Positions 12,101 through 27,100 of a stretch of 64,000 bases of DNA are shown here, piece by piece. This DNA is from Aquila chrysaetos chrysaetos (Eukaryota; Chordata; Aves; Accipitriformes; Accipitridae): positions 62,001-126,000 of the forward strand of contig NW_024470393.1 of NCBI RefSeq assembly GCF_900496995.4. Direction: 5' to 3'. The notes below the pieces were generated by a model. That model saw only the letters and a program-made list of their open reading frames with translations. It had not been told where the DNA came from and searched no databases. The position numbers were made by a program, and so were the translations under genes. Numbering within the stretch: position 1 is the stretch's first letter; every line of letters starts with the position of its first letter.

Positions 12101-15100
12101 CGCTATCAATGGGGGGTAAAGTGCCGGTAGCGGAAGGATTGGAGCACCCTGATTTACCTGACGGTACCGGGGAGTTTTTGGACGCTTGGTTGATGTTGGT
12201 GGAGAAAATGGTGAACCCCAGTACGGTACTGGAATCGCCCCATGCTTTGCCGGCGAAAGCTCCTGCTCACGGTCAACCCCATTTCAGCGCCTTGCGGTTT
12301 CTCGTTGTCACCCAGAAGGTGGGGATAGGGACGGAGGAGCTGCGGAGGGAGCTTGGGGGGTGCAGAATGGAGCGCAGAAGGGACTTTGGGGGGCTGTGGA
12401 GGGGACTTGAGGCATGGAAAAGGGACTTGTGGGGCTGGGGGGGTAGCAGAGGGGGCTTGAGGGGTGCAAAGTGGGGTGCAGAGGGGATTTGGGGGATGGA
12501 GAAGGGACTTGGGGGGCTGGGGGCTGCAGAGGGGAATGTGCAGGGGGCTTGGGGGTTGCTGAGTGGGGTGCAGAGGGGATTTGGGGGGTGCAGAGGGAGC
12601 TGCAGATGGGGATGGGGGGCTGTGGAGGGGGATTGGGAGATGTAGAAGGGACTCAGGGGCTGTGGAGGAGGTTTGAGGGGGCACAGAGGGGACTTGGGGG
12701 GCACAGAGGGGACTTGGGGGGCACAGAGCCAACTTGGGGACACATTTAGGGGGGATACAGGGAGCCCTGGGGGCTTGGGGGGCTGTGGCAAGCAGAGCGC
12801 ACCCAGTCGACATGAGGATCCTTTACATGCCGGGGAAGGATACGGGGCACGTAGAGCCAATGCTGAGGGGGTGTCCCCCCCCCAGATTTCTCCCCGCTCA
12901 CCCCAAATTCTTTCCTCCTCTGTCCCTGCAGGCAGCATTCACGTGCATCAAGCAGCTGTGGAACCGGCGGCCGCTGAAGGTGTATGGAGGTCGGATGGCG
13001 GAATCCATGTTGGCCATCCTCTGTCACATCCTACGGGGAGAACCCCTCATCCGGGAACGCCTGGGTCGGGAACGGGAGGGCTCCCGGGGCGAGGAGGAAA
13101 CGGGGGGCGAGGAAGGGGGACCCCGAAGAGAACCGCAGGTTAACCAGCAGCAGCTGCAGCAGGTGGGAACTGGAGAATGGTGGGTTGGGGGGGGCTGTTG
13201 GTGATTTCCAAATCTCTTTTTGTTCTTCCTAAGCTGTTTCTTTGTTTCTTAAAAGCCTTACTGGTTTTTCCAGATGTTCTTTGGATCTTTCCTAATAACT
13301 GTTTTTGTTTCCAAAACCCATTTTCTGCTCCCAAAATCCTTTTTCTGCCCTTTTTAATCCCCATTTTCTCTTCCCAAACTCCTTTCTGATCCCCCCAACC
13401 ATCTCCTGATCCGTCAAATCCCTTTTTCTCCCTGCAAAATTCCCTTGTGATCCTCATGCCTCCTTTGGATTTTCCCTAACAATCTTCTGGTCCCCAAAAT
13501 CCCATTCTTGTTTCCCAAACTACTTTTTTTTATCTTCTCAAACTCTTTTCTCATTCTCGCCCCCAACTGCTTTCTTATCCTCCCCCAATTGTTTTCTGAT
13601 CCATCAAATCCTCTTTTCTCCCCCCAAAACCCCCTTCTGGTCCCCTCAAACCTTCTCTGGATCTTCCCTAACAATTTTTTTGTCTTCCTAAATCCTCTTT
13701 TTTCCCCCCCCAACCCATTTTTTGGTCCCTTTCAATTCTTTGCTTTCTGTTCCTAAATGGTTTTCTGGTTCCCTCAAACCTCTTTTGAGTCCTTTCTAAC
13801 CCCATTCTTGTTCCTCAAAACCCTCTTTCTGTCACCAAAACTGTCTTTTTGTCCCCCCAAAACCCTTTCTTGTCCCCCCTAACCCCTCTTTGTCCCTCCC
13901 TGCTACAGCTGATGGATATGGGTTTCTCCCGGGAGCATGCCATGGAGGCTCTGCTCAACACCAACACCATGGAGCAAGCAACCGAATACCTCCTCACCCA
14001 CCCTCCTCCCCTCATGGGGGGCGTGGTACGGGTAAGAAAGGGGTGCGGGGGGGTGGGGGGAGCCCCCCCAAAACCTCCTGCTCCTTCCTCAGCCCCTCAC
14101 CTCACCTCTGGTCCCCCCCCACACAGGACCTGAGCATGTCAGAGGAAGACCAGATGATGCGGGCCATTGCTATGTCCTTGGGTCAGGACATCCCCATGGA
14201 CCAGCGGGCAGAGTCCCCCGAGGTAGGGGGGGACACTGCGGGGGGGGACACAGAGATGGGGGGACTACGACACGGGGTTTAGAATGGGAGCCCCACATCC
14301 CCCAGCCCAGTTTTGTGCCTCTCGCACCCCGCTTTCCACTCTCCCACCCTGTTTTTCACCCCTTGAGTCTCTCTTGTGACCCCCCCAACTCCATTTCATA
14401 CCCTCTGCTCCCTTTTCTCACCGTGACCCCATTTTGTGCCCCCTGACCCTATTTTGCACCCCCAACCCCATTTTTTATTTTCTAACCCTATTTCTTGTTC
14501 CCAGACCCTACTTTGTGAGCTCCCCGATACCTTTTCTCACTCCCTGGACCTTGTTTTTGCCCCCCCCCCCCCCCCCGCCCCTTTTTGCCCTGTGACCCTA
14601 TTACTCACCCCCACTGACCCCATTTCTTGCCTCATTGCCCCTTTTTTTGCCCGGTGACCCCTTTTCTCACTCCCTGGGCCCCATTTCTTGCCCCCCGACC
14701 CCTTTTTCCTCCTCAATGATCTCATTTTGTGTCCCACCAACCTCATTTCATGCCCCCCCTATCTATTTTCTCACTCTGTGACCCCATTTTGTGCCCCCTG
14801 GACCCCATTTCTCACCCCACCAACCTTATTCCATGCTCTCCAAACCATTTTTTCACCCCGTGACTCCATTTTATACCCCCCTGGACCCCACTTTGTGCTC
14901 TTCTGACCCCTTTTTTCATGCTGTGACCCTATTTTGTGCCCCCTGGACCCTGTTTTGTGCTCCCCAACCCCTTTTCTATTTCTGACTGTATTTCGTGCCC
15001 CTTGGGCCCCATTTGTCATACTGCCACCCCATTTTTCACCCTACCCGACCCCATTTTGTGCACTACCAACCCTACTTTATGCCCTGCAATCTTTTTTTTT

Positions 15101-18100
15101 TCACTTTGTGACTCCATTTTATGTCCTGTTGAGCCCCGTTTTGTGCCCCTTGCACCCCATTTATTGCCTTACCACCCCACTTCTCACCCTGTCCCCCCGT
15201 TTCTTCCCCTGTCCTCGCCGCCGCAGGAGGCAGCCTGCCGCAAAGAAGAAGAAGAACGCCGTGCCCGCGAACGCCAAGAAGAAGAAGAAGCTAAATGCCT
15301 GGAGAAATTCGAAGGGGCCGAACCCTTGGAAGCGGCCGAGCTTTTGGCCTTCACTGACTCCATGCTTCCCGGTTGTTCCCAACTCCTGGATGAACTCCCC
15401 GACACGGTCTACCGTGTGTGCGACCTCATCATGACGGCCGTCAAACGCAACGGGGCTGCTTACCGCGACTCTGTCCTTAAACAAGTGGTCAAACAGGTAA
15501 AAATAAAAGCATCCCCTCTACTATTAAGGTCACCTTGATGTGCAGGTGATGCCCTGACACCCCAAAATTTAGGTTTGGGAAGCGGCCGACGTCCTCATCA
15601 AGGCGGCATTGCCCCTCACCACCAGCGATACCAAAACGGTGTCAGAATGGATCAGTCAAATGGCGACTTTACCTCAAGCTTCTAACTTGGCCACTCGGAT
15701 CCTTCTCCTCACCCTCCTCTTTGAGGTGAGACGATGGGGGCACCCCAGAATATCTGAGGGGGCACCTTTGCTGTATTTCGTTCTCGTATTCATGTTTTAA
15801 CTTTGACGGTGTTTTCCTAATGCTGATTTTCTCTCTAAAATCCTACTCTTTGTGTGAAAGCGTGCAGGTTTGGGGGGGTCTTTAGGTTTTTTGGGGGGTG
15901 TTTGGGGGTTTTTGGGGTGTCCCTGAACCCCGGGACATTTGGGTGACCCCCCCACATAGGAGCTGAAGCTGCCCTGCGCTCGGGTGGTAGAATCAAGCTG
16001 CGTGTTGGATGTCCTCATCAAGCTGCTGGAGGTGGTGCAGCCCTGCCTGCAAGCCGCCAAGGAGCACAAGGAGGTGCAGACCCCCAAGTAAGGAAGGGGG
16101 GCAGCCCCTCAAAACCCCCCCAGTGCCCCCCCATGACCCCCCAGTTGACGTACTTGTGTTTTCCCCCAAAAGGTGGATCACCCCAGTCCTGCTTCTCATT
16201 GATTTCTACGAGAAGACAGCTGTCTCTTCCAAGCGTAGGGCTCAGATGAACAAGGTGGGGGTCCTGGGGGGGGACATGGGGGCTTGAGGGGGACACACAG
16301 GGGGTCTGGGATGGGGCATCCTGGGAGGGATACTGGGTTGTGGGGTGGGGATATGGGGTTTTGCGGAGGGAGAGGGTGTTCTGGGGGGGGGACGTGTTCT
16401 GGGGAGGGGTTATGGTGTCCTGGGGGAGGGACATAGGGGGCTTGGGGGACACATGGGGGGTCTGGGATGGGAATGGGGCAGGCTGGGCGGTATACGGTGT
16501 CCTGGAGAGGGACAGAGGGTCCTGGGGAGGACACGTGGGGTTGTGGGATGGGGATATGGGTCACACGAAGTCCTGGGGGGGAACGACATGGGGTTGTGGG
16601 GACACAGGTGGGGTCTTGGGGGACCGTAAGGGGCCCTGAGGTGACACATGGGGTCCTGGGGAGGAACGTGGAGTCACGAGGGGACACGCGGGGTACTGGG
16701 ATGGGGACACGGTGTCATGGGAGGACACGTGGGGTCTTAGGGAGTCACACGAAGTCTTGAAGGGGGAGACATGAGGTTGTGGGGACACACGTGGGGTCCC
16801 GGGGTGGGGACATGGGCTTATGGGGTGACACATGGGGTCCTGGGGAAGAATATGGGGTCCTGGGGGGGTCACACAGGGTCCTGTGGAGGGTGACAGATTG
16901 TGCTCATGACGCTGTGGGTGGATACAACACATGGTGGCACTCAGAGATTCTGAGTGGGGTTGGGGGGACAAAACTTGGGGGTACACGCTGCTGACCACCC
17001 CTTTTCCCCATCTTTGTCACTTCCTCTCCCAGTACCTCCAGGCAACTGGGAACAACTGGCGCTGGTTCGACGACCGCTCGGGTCGCTGGTGCAGCTACAG
17101 CGCCAGCAACAACAGCACCATCGACGCCGCGTGGCGTGCCGGCGAGACCAGCGTCCGCTTCACCGCCGGCCGCCGCCGCTACACTGTCCAGTTCACCACC
17201 ATGGTGCAGGTACTGGTGTCACCGCAATGAGGTGGGGGGGGCACACACGCGATATGGGGGGTCGACAGCACCCCCTCGTCGTCACTTGGGTGTCATCCAG
17301 GTGAACGAGGAGACGGGAAACAGGCGACCAGTGATGTTGACGCTGCTGCGAGCCCCCCGATCCGGCAAGGGAGGGAAGGACGGTGCCGAAGGCGAGCGAG
17401 CGAGCGAGGAAGGACGGGATCCGGAGGGAAGGGGCAAGGAGGAGCCCCCTGGTATGTGGGGGGGAGGGGGGGCACAGGACGATTTGGGGAAGGGGGGGGG
17501 GTGGAGAGCTTGGGAGGGGATGTGGGGGTTGAGGCTGAAGGGGTGGATTTATGGGTTGGGGGGGGAATTTGGGGGCTTGGGGGGGGGTTGTTAGGGTGTT
17601 TGGGGGGGGTGACCTGTGTCCCTGCACCCCCAAAGGTGGGGGGATACGGGGATTTGGGGGAATGGGGTCGTATAAGGGCGAATTCGGGGGCTGAGGGGGG
17701 TGACCCATGTCCCTGCACCCCCAGAACCACAGCACACAGATGGATACAGGACTCGGGGAGGGGGGGGAAATGGGGTGATAGAGGGGGCTTCTGGGGGGAA
17801 TACTGGGGGGATTTGGGGCTGGGGGGGAAGATTTGGGGGCCCTGGGGGAGTCTAAGAGGCCATGGAGGGGGTCAGAGGAGCCACAGGGGATTGCTAGGCT
17901 TTTGGGGGACTCACCACAACCCACATCCTTGCAGCCCCAGAGCCAACGTCGGAGGAGGAAGCCTCGGCAGCCCCATCCTCATCCTCCCCTTCCCCTTCCT
18001 CCACCTCCCCCTCCCCGGAGGATCCCTCGGGATGGTCGGAAGCTCCAGTGCGAGGTCTGGCAGAAGAAGCGGTACCAGCGGTTCTCCGAGCGTGCGTCAG

Positions 18101-21100
18101 TATGTTGGGGGTACCGGTAGACCCCGATACTCTCCATGCCACTCTCCGTCTCTGCCTTCGTCTCACCCGACACCACAAGCACGCCCTCCTCTTTGCCGAG
18201 CTCCGCAGCACCCGCACTATCCTGGGGCTCACCCAGAGCTCCGGCTTCACCGGCTTCACCCCTCTCGTCACTCTCCTTTTCCGGCACATCATCGAGGATC
18301 CGTGCACCCTACGGCACACCATGGAGAAGGTGCTGGGGGTGGGGCTTGGGAATGAGGGGACGGGGGGCTTGGGGATGGGGATGGAAGAGTTGGGGGTCTG
18401 GGGGACAAGGATCAGGCAGGTAAGGGGATCGGGGAGGTAGGGGTCTGGGGGGCTAAGGAGATCACAGATGGGGCTCTAGGGGACATGGGAATTGGGGGTC
18501 TAGGGGACATGGGAATTGGGGGTCCTGGGGACGAGGGGACACTGGGGATGGGGGAGATGGGGGTCTGGGTGGGGCTCTGGGCTTGGGCAGGAGGGAGCTC
18601 AGAGAGGGTACAGGGCTTTTGAGGAGGACCAGCCCCCCCCATCAGCCTGGTCAGGGGACAGCCTATGGGTCCCCCCAATGTCATGTGTGTGTCCCCCAAC
18701 GTGGTGACTCTCGCCCCTCCCAGGTGGTGCGGTCGGCGGCCACCAGCGGAGCGGGCAGCACCACCTCGGGGGTGGTTTCAGGGAGCCTGGGCTCCCGAGA
18801 AGTCAACTACATCCTTCGGGTGTTGGGTCCCGCTGCCTGCCGCAGCCCCAACGTCTTCACTGAGGTGGCCACCGGTTGTATCCGTATCGCCCTGCCGGCT
18901 CCCCGTGGATCCGGCACCGGTGAGCCTCGGGGGAGGCGTGGGGTGGGGAGCACGGAGTCCAATGGCAGTCCCTGTGATCCAAAATGGGGTTTTGTGGGTC
19001 CCTGTGGCTTCAAAATGGGGTCCCGTGGGGGCTTGTTTCTCAAAAATGGGGTCCCATGGGTGCCTGTGGCTCCAAGATGGGGTGTCAGGGGTGCCTGTGG
19101 CTCAGAAATGGGTGGTCGCAGGGGTCCATGTGGCTCCTGTGGGTGCCTGCAGCTCCAAAGTGGGAGTCCCAGGGGTGTCTGCAGCTCCCGTGGGTGCCTG
19201 TGGCTGAGAAATGGGGGGGTCTCGTGGGTGCCTGTGGTTCCAAAATGGGAGTCCCAGGCATCCCTGTGGTTCCCATGGATGCCTACAGCTCTGAAATGGG
19301 GTCCCATGGCTCCCCATAGGTCCAAAATGGGGGTCCCAGGGGTCCCTGAGGTTACCATGTGGATGCCTGTGGCTCCAGAACGGGGGTCCCACAGGTTCCT
19401 GTGACCCCAAAATGGGGATCTCTAGGGTCCCTTTAGATTCAAAATATGGGGGTCCCACAGGTCCTTTTGGCCCCAAAATGGGTCTCTACAGGTCTGGCAC
19501 CCACAAGCCCTATACAGGGTGACAACGTGGGGGTCCCACAGGTTCCTGCGACCCCAAAATGGGGGTTCCCAGGAGTCTTTTTACCTTCAAAATGGGGATC
19601 CCACAGGCCCCCATGGCTCTGGCACCCCCAAGCCCTATATAGGGTGACAACATGGGTGTCCCAAGGATTCCTTTAACCCCAAAACAGGGGTCGCAGGTGT
19701 CCTTTTGCCCCCAAAATAAGGGTCCCAGTTGGTCCCTTTACCCCCAAAATGGGGACCGTAGGGGTCTCTTTAGCCCCCAAAAATAGGTCCTACATGTCCC
19801 TTTGGTGCTAAAATGAGGCTCCCACAGCTCCAGCACCCGCAAACCCTATACAGGGTGACAACCTGGGGGTCCCCCAAATCCGTGGGGATCTTCCTGACAC
19901 CCCCTTTCTCCCCCCCCCCCAACAGCCTCAGACGATGAATTTGAGAACCTGCGGATCAAGGGTCCCAACGCAGTGCAGCTGGTGAAGACGACGCCGGTGA
20001 AGCCAGCGGCGCTGCCAGCGATCCCCGACCCCATCAAGGACGTCATTTACGACATGCTGAACGCCCTGGCCGCCTATCACGCGCCCGAAGAGGGTACAGA
20101 TGATTTTGGGGCCCCCCCCCCCCCGCCGGGAATTATACACCCCCATTGGGGATTACATCCCTGCCTGGGGGATTAGAGTCACCCCCTGGGGAGTTTTGGG
20201 GGGCAGTGAGGAGGAGGAGGAGGAGGAAGATGGGGGACACTGGGAAACGGATAGCTATGGAGGATGAAGAAGTGGGTGCCCCCCATGGCGGGGGGGAAAT
20301 TGGGGTGCCCCCAGGGGTGGGGAAGGAATTGAGGTGTCTTCAAGGAGTGGGATGTTCTTTGGGGGGAAGAATTGGGGTGCCCACAGGGAGTGGGGTGCAC
20401 ATGGGGGGAAAAATTGGGGTACCCCCAGTGGGATGCGCCTGTGGGTCAGAGACCCTGGGCAAGTTGGGGGTGTCCCTAAGGCTTTTCTTTGGGGGTAGTC
20501 CTTTCACACGTGCCCCCCGCCTCCCCTGAAGGTGATAAGGGGGACCCCAAAAGCGCGGCCCCCAGTGAGGTCAGCCAGCTGCTCTCCGACATCGGGGATG
20601 ACATGTACCAGCAGTACCGCAGCCTGACGCGCCAGCCCGGTGACTTCGACCCCCCCGCCGGCTTCGCCATCAATGTCAGTTGGGGACGGGGGTTTTGCGG
20701 GGGTCGGGGGGGGGGCTTGGAGGGGGGGGGGGGGGGTGGGGTCTGGGGGGAGTGTTCCTAAGGAATGCCACAGGGCAATGGGAGGAGGTATGGGGAAGGG
20801 AAGGGGGTTATTGGGGAGGGGAGGAGGATTTGGGGTGGGAGGGGGGGATATGGGGTGCCGGGGGGGGTTGTGAGGGGGCTGTGGGGTTTTGCGGGCCCCC
20901 CCCGGCTCTGATGTTCCCCCCCCCCTCGGCTCCTGCAGGCCCAGGTCTTTGCTGCTGATGGAGCCGCTGCAGAGACGCCACCGTCGGGAACGCCCCAGGG
21001 AGAAGGTACCGGCATCCCCACATCACCTCCCTGTGCCCCTCGATGCACCCCCAACATCCCCGAGCCCCCTCATGTCCTCTCTGTGTCCCCAAGCCCCCCG

Positions 21101-24100
21101 ATGTCCTTTCCATGTCCCTGAGCCCCCTGATGTCCCTTCTGTGTCCCCAAGCCCCCCGACGTCCCCTCCACGTCCCCGAGCCCCTCAGTGTCCCCTCCTC
21201 ATCCCTGAGCCCCCCAACATCCCCTCTGTGTCCCCAAATCCTGCAACATTCCCTCCGCGTCCCCGAGCCCCTTAACGTCCCCACCACATCCCCAAGCCCT
21301 TCAACGTCCCCTCGTGTGTCCCCAAGTCCCCTAACTCTGTCCCCCCCCGCACCTGCCGGCAGCAGCTAGCCCCGAGGAGGGCCGGGAGGGGCGGAAGGAG
21401 AAGGACGGGGAGCGCGGGGAAGAGCGGCAGCGAGCCAAGGGTTCCAAACCCCTCATGCCCACCTCCACCATCCTGCGGCTACTGGCTGAACTGGTGCGCT
21501 CCTACGTGGGCATCGCCACTCTCATCGCCAACTACAGCTACACCGTGGGACAGTCCGAGCTCATCAAAGAGGTGAAGATACAACCGGGACAGGGTTAAAG
21601 GGGACGTCGCTTGTCCCCGAGGGTCACCCCATAGCAGCGTGCGCGTCCGTACACCCATTGTCAGGGTGTCTTGGTGGCGTGGGGTTGGGGGTACGGTGGC
21701 GGTGTCACTCTGTTGTGTGGCGGGATGGTGGTGTCACCCTGCGTGACGGGGTTCCCCGTCGCTCTGCGTGGGTGTCTTGATTCCCCCCGCCATTTCCCAC
21801 AGGACTGTAGCGTGCTGGCCTTTGTCCTGGACCACCTCCTGCCCCACACGCAGAACGCCGAGGACAAGGACACGCCGGCGCTGGCCCGGCTCTTCCTGGC
21901 CAGTCTGGCAGCGGCAGGCAGCGGCACCGACGCCCAGGTGGCTTTGGTCAATGAGGTGAAGGCAGCCCTGGGACGGGCGCTGGCCATGGCCGAGAGCACC
22001 GAGAAGCACGCCAGGTGGGGGGACACAGGGACACCATGGGGACACCGCGGTGTCACTGCGGGGCCATCGCGGCTGCACCGTTACGGGGTTGATGGGTTCT
22101 CTGTGGGGGGTTGAGATGTTTCTCACGGGGGTGAGATGTTCCTCGTGGGGGTTGAGATGTCCTCCGTGGGGGTGACGGGTTCCTCGTGGGGTTGAGATGT
22201 CCTGCGTGGGGGTGACATGTCCTCCACGGGGGTGAGACGTTCCTCATGGGATTGAGATGTCCTCCACGGGGTGACATCTCCTCTACAGGGGTTGACGCGT
22301 CCTCCACGGGGTTGGCATGTGCTGCGCAGGGTTGACATCTGCTCCACTGGGGTGATAGGACTTCCATGAGAGCGATACAATCTCTGGCAGGGTGTGACAC
22401 GTCCCCACAATGTGTGACACGTTCCCTCATTCTCACCACAGGCTCCAAGCCGTTATGTGCATCATCAGTACCATCATGGAGTCCTGCCCCTCCACCTCCA
22501 GCTTCTACAGCAGCGCCACCAAGACCCAACACAACGGCATGAACAACATCATCCGCCTCTTTCTCAAGAAGGGCTTGGTCAACGACTTGGCGAGGGTCCC
22601 TCACAGCCTCGATCTCTCCAGGTATGACCCCACCCAGACGCCTGGGTCCACTCTTATCAGGGGTCTTGAGGGGTCGTGGTGGGTCTTGAGGGGTCGTAGT
22701 GGGTTGTGGGGGTCATTGGGGTTCTTGGGGGGGTCTTGGAGATTCTTGAAGGGTCATGGTGGGTCTTGGTGGGTCTTGAGGGGTCGTAGTAGGTTGTGGG
22801 TGTCATTGGGGTTCTTGCTGGGTCTTGTGGGGTCTTGAGGGATCGTTGGGGGGTCTTGGAGGGTCTAGAGGGGTTGTGGGGGGTCTTCAGGGGTCATAGT
22901 GGGTTGTGGGGGTCATTGGGGTTCTTGCTGGGTCTTGAGGGATCATGGGGGTTCTTGGAGGGTCTTGAGGTATCGTGGTAGGCCTTGAGGGGTCGTCGTG
23001 GTGGGTCTTGGGGGTCTTGAGGGATCCTAGTGGGTCTTGGGGAGGTTGTGGTGGGTTTTGGGGAGACATGGGGGTCTCCCGGACACTGGGGTCCCACCTG
23101 ACACCCCCCCCACTGCAGCCCCAACATGGCGAACACGGTGAACGCGGCGCTGAAGCCGCTGGAGACGCTGTCCCGCATCGTCAACCAGCCCAGCGGCCTC
23201 TTCGGCACCAAGGGCTCCTCCAGCAAGAGCAAAGGCGAGGGGGCTGGGGGGGCAAGGGAAGCCGGAGCTGCACCCCCCGACGGAGGTACTGATCCCCCCC
23301 GAATCTCCCCTGTCCCCCCCCCCCATATCACCTCTGGCCCCCATCTCTGCTGTGTCCCTCTGTCTCCCCGCGTCCACCTTAAATCTCTTGTACCCACGCC
23401 CGCAAATCTTTTGTGCCCCCCCCAAATCTCTTGTGTCTCCATCTCTCACTTGGGCCCCCCCCATCTCTCCTATCCCCTCCGTCTCCCATGTGTGTCCCCC
23501 CCTATCTCTGGTGTTCCCCCCAATATCTTCCCTGTGTCCCCCCACATCTCTTGTACATCCCAAATTTTTCCTGTCCCCCCCCCACATCTCCCTTGTTGTC
23601 CCCCTGCCATCTCCCATCACTTCAACACTCGGTGTCCCCGCATCACCCCTGTGTCCCCCCCTCATCCCTTCCTTGTGACCACCCCCTCCTCACGGCCAAC
23701 CCTGGGGGGACCTGCCTGTCACCCTGACACCCCCTCTTACTGGTTGTGTCCCCCCCCCCCCAAAAAAAAGGGGACCCTGGGGACCCTGAGCCCCCCGAGG
23801 AGGACGCAGAGGCGGCACAGGCGGAGGCAGCCGATGGTGACATGGATGGGGAAGCAGAAGGTGACACAGTGGTGCTGGCTGGGCAGCCTGAGGGGCTCAG
23901 CACCCAGGAGATGCAGGTGAGGGTCCCCCCTCCCCAAATCCCATGTACCCCCAAATCCGCCCCCCCCCCCTGCCCCGCAGCATTCCCTACACCCTCCCCT
24001 ATGTCCCCCCCCCCAAGGTGGAAAACGAGCTGGAGGATCTCATTGACGAGCTACTGGAGAGGGACGGGGCTGCCGGCAACAGCACCATCATCGGTGAGAG

Positions 24101-27100
24101 CCCCCCCCATGCCAAAACCTACGTCCCCTCAGATATCAGGGAACCCCCAAATATCGGGGTGCCCCCCCTGCACCCCTTAACGGTGTTCCCCCCCCCGCAA
24201 AGTGAGCCGCTCGGGCGAGGATGAGTCGCAGGAGGACGTGCTGATGGATGAAGCTCCCTCCAACCTCAGCCAAGCTTCCACACTGCAGGCTAACCGGGAA
24301 GGTGAGTGTACCGGGGGGGGCCTCCAAGAATTTTGGGGGGCTTGGGGGGGGCCTGGGGGGGATACCGGGGTCCTACCTTCCCCCCTTTACCCCCCCCCCC
24401 CCCCCCGGCAAAGATTCCATGAACATCCTGGATCCCGAAGACGAGGAAGAGCACACGCAGGAGGAAGACAGCAGCGGCAGCAATGAGGATGAGGATGACA
24501 GCCAGGATGAGGAGGAGGAGGAAGAAGAGGAAGATGAAGATGATCAGGTGGGAGACCCGGACACCGGTGTGCCTCCTCGCCATGAGGGTGGAATGATGCT
24601 CCCATTTTGGGTCGGGGTGCCCCCACATTTTGGGTGAGGGGTTGACATTTGGGGTCAGGGTGCCCCCATTTGGGGTTGAGGGTGACATTTTGGGTCAGGG
24701 TGCCCCCATTTTGGGTCACGGTACCCTGTTTTGAGGTCAGTGTGCCCCCATTTTGGGTCGGGGGTGACATTTGGGGTCGGTTGCCCCTGTTTCAGGTCGG
24801 GGTACCCCCGTTTTGAGGTCAGGGTGCCCCCCTTTCAGCTTAGGGTGCCCTCATTTTGGGTCACGGGGTGCCCACTGACTGTCCCCCCCTCCCCGGGATT
24901 GTTCCCCTCAGGATGATGAGGAAGGGGAAGAAGGAGAGGAAGAGGAGGATGACGATGACGGCTCTGAGATGGAGCTGGATGAAGATTATCCCGACATGAA
25001 CGCCTCCCCCCTTGTCCGCTTCGAGCGCTTCGACCGCGACGATGACCTCATCATCGAGTTCGACAACATGTTCTCCAGCCCCAGTACGGACTTGGGGAGG
25101 GGGGTGCAAAAAAGGGGGGACATGGCGATTTGAGGGGGGCTGTGGGGTTCCCCCTTCGCCCCATGGGGTGGTGGGAAGGTGGGTGAGCCGTGGGCTGTCG
25201 TCTCCCTGTGGGTTGGGGGAGGCAAAGTGGGGTACACCCCCTTGACACCCCGTTTTGTCACCACCACTGGTGGTTAAAGGGTTCACGCCCCCAGCACCCC
25301 AATTCTGTCTTCCCGTGACGTTGGGGGGGGGTCGGAAAGGGGTTCACCCCCTTGACATCCCACTTTGTCACCTCCCTGGGGTTTCGGGGAGGTGATTAGG
25401 AAGGGGTTCACTGCCCCAGCACCCCAGTTTTTCATCTCCTTTGGCCTTGCAGTATCTGGGGGGGCAGGTCAGGAAAGAGTTTACACCTTACACCCCAATT
25501 CTTTCTGTCCCCATGACCTCGGGGGGGGGGTAAGAAGGGGTTCACCCCCCCGACACCGCAATTCCTCACCTCCCCATGCATCACACTATTACAGCGATAT
25601 CAAAAAGGTTCTTCCTCCCTCTCCTTGACACCCCATTTCTCCCCCTGTCCCATTTTTTTTCAGCCGATATCCCCCCATCCCCTGGGAACATCCCGGCCAG
25701 TCACCCCCTCCTGGTCCGTCACGCCGACCACGGTTCCCTGGGATTGGGAACCGGAGCCGCCACCACCCGCCTGGCTCAGGGTTTGGGGCGCAGCCAACGT
25801 ACCCTCCGGCAACTCACCGCCAACGCCGGTCACACCATCCACGTCCACTATCCCGGTGCTCGCCAGCCCAACCCCCCCCCTCATCCTTCAGAGGTCAGTA
25901 ACGACCCACCCCGGGGACCCCCCCGGACCCCCAGTGCTCCATTGTCCCTCCGGTGTGCCTCATTGTCCCCTAATTCATCCCTCAGTGTTCCCTCTGGGCC
26001 CTTGAGGCCCCCCCTCGGACCCCCGTGCACCCCCTTGGCCCTCCGTGGACCCCCCCCTGGGCCCCCCGGGACACTTGTGTCGTCCCCCCTCCTCCCTGGG
26101 GTCCCCCCACAATGTTCCCCTCCTCCCTGGGGTCCCCCCCGATGTCCCCCTCCTCTCTAATCCTCATGCCCCCCTCATCCTTGGGTTTCCCTTCCTCAAC
26201 GTCCCCCCTCCTCCCTGGTCTCCATGTCACCCCAGTGCCCCCCCCCCAGTGTCCCCCTTCCTCCTTGGTGTCCCCTTTCAATGTCCCCCTTCTCCCTGGT
26301 GTCCCCCCCTCCTCCCCGGTATCTCCCTCTTCCCCCGTGTCCCCTCCTCGGTGTCCCCCTCCTTCTTGCTGTCCCTCCTCCTTCCTGGTCCCCATGTCAC
26401 CTTCCTCCCTGGGGCGTCCGTCCGTGTGCGTGCGTCCCCCGAACTGACGATGTGTCGTGTCGTCCCCCCCCTGTCCCTGCAGGCTGCTGGGTCCCTCGGC
26501 GGCGGCCGACATCTTACAGCTGAGCAGCAGCCTGCCCTTGCAGAGCCGGGGCCGGGCCCGGCTCCTGGTGGGGAACGAGGACGTTCACATCATCGCCCGC
26601 TCCGACGACGAGCTCCTTGACGACTTCTTCCATGAGCAGGGCAGCGCCGGCAGCCAGGCAGGCGAGTGGGGGGGCAGGGCCTGCCAGGGGGGCGGGGTGG
26701 TGCACCAACTCAACCCATCCCAACCCAACTCAACCCAACTCAACCCAACCCAACTCAACCCAACCCATCCCGTCCCAACCCATCCCGTCCCAACCCATCC
26801 CGTCCCAGCCCAACCCGTCCCAGCCCAACCCGTCCCAGCCCAACCCGTCCCAACCCAACTCAACCCAACCCATCCCAACCCATCCCATCCCAACCCAACC
26901 CAACCCATCCCAACCCATCCCATCCCAACCCATCCCAACCCATCCCAACCCATCCCAACCCAACCCATCCCAACCCAACCCAACCCATCCCAACCCAACC
27001 CATCCCAACCCAACCCAACCCAACCCAACCCATCCCAACCCAACCCAACTCAACCCAACCCAACCGCCTGTAGGGATGGAAAGGAGAGGATGGGGCTGGA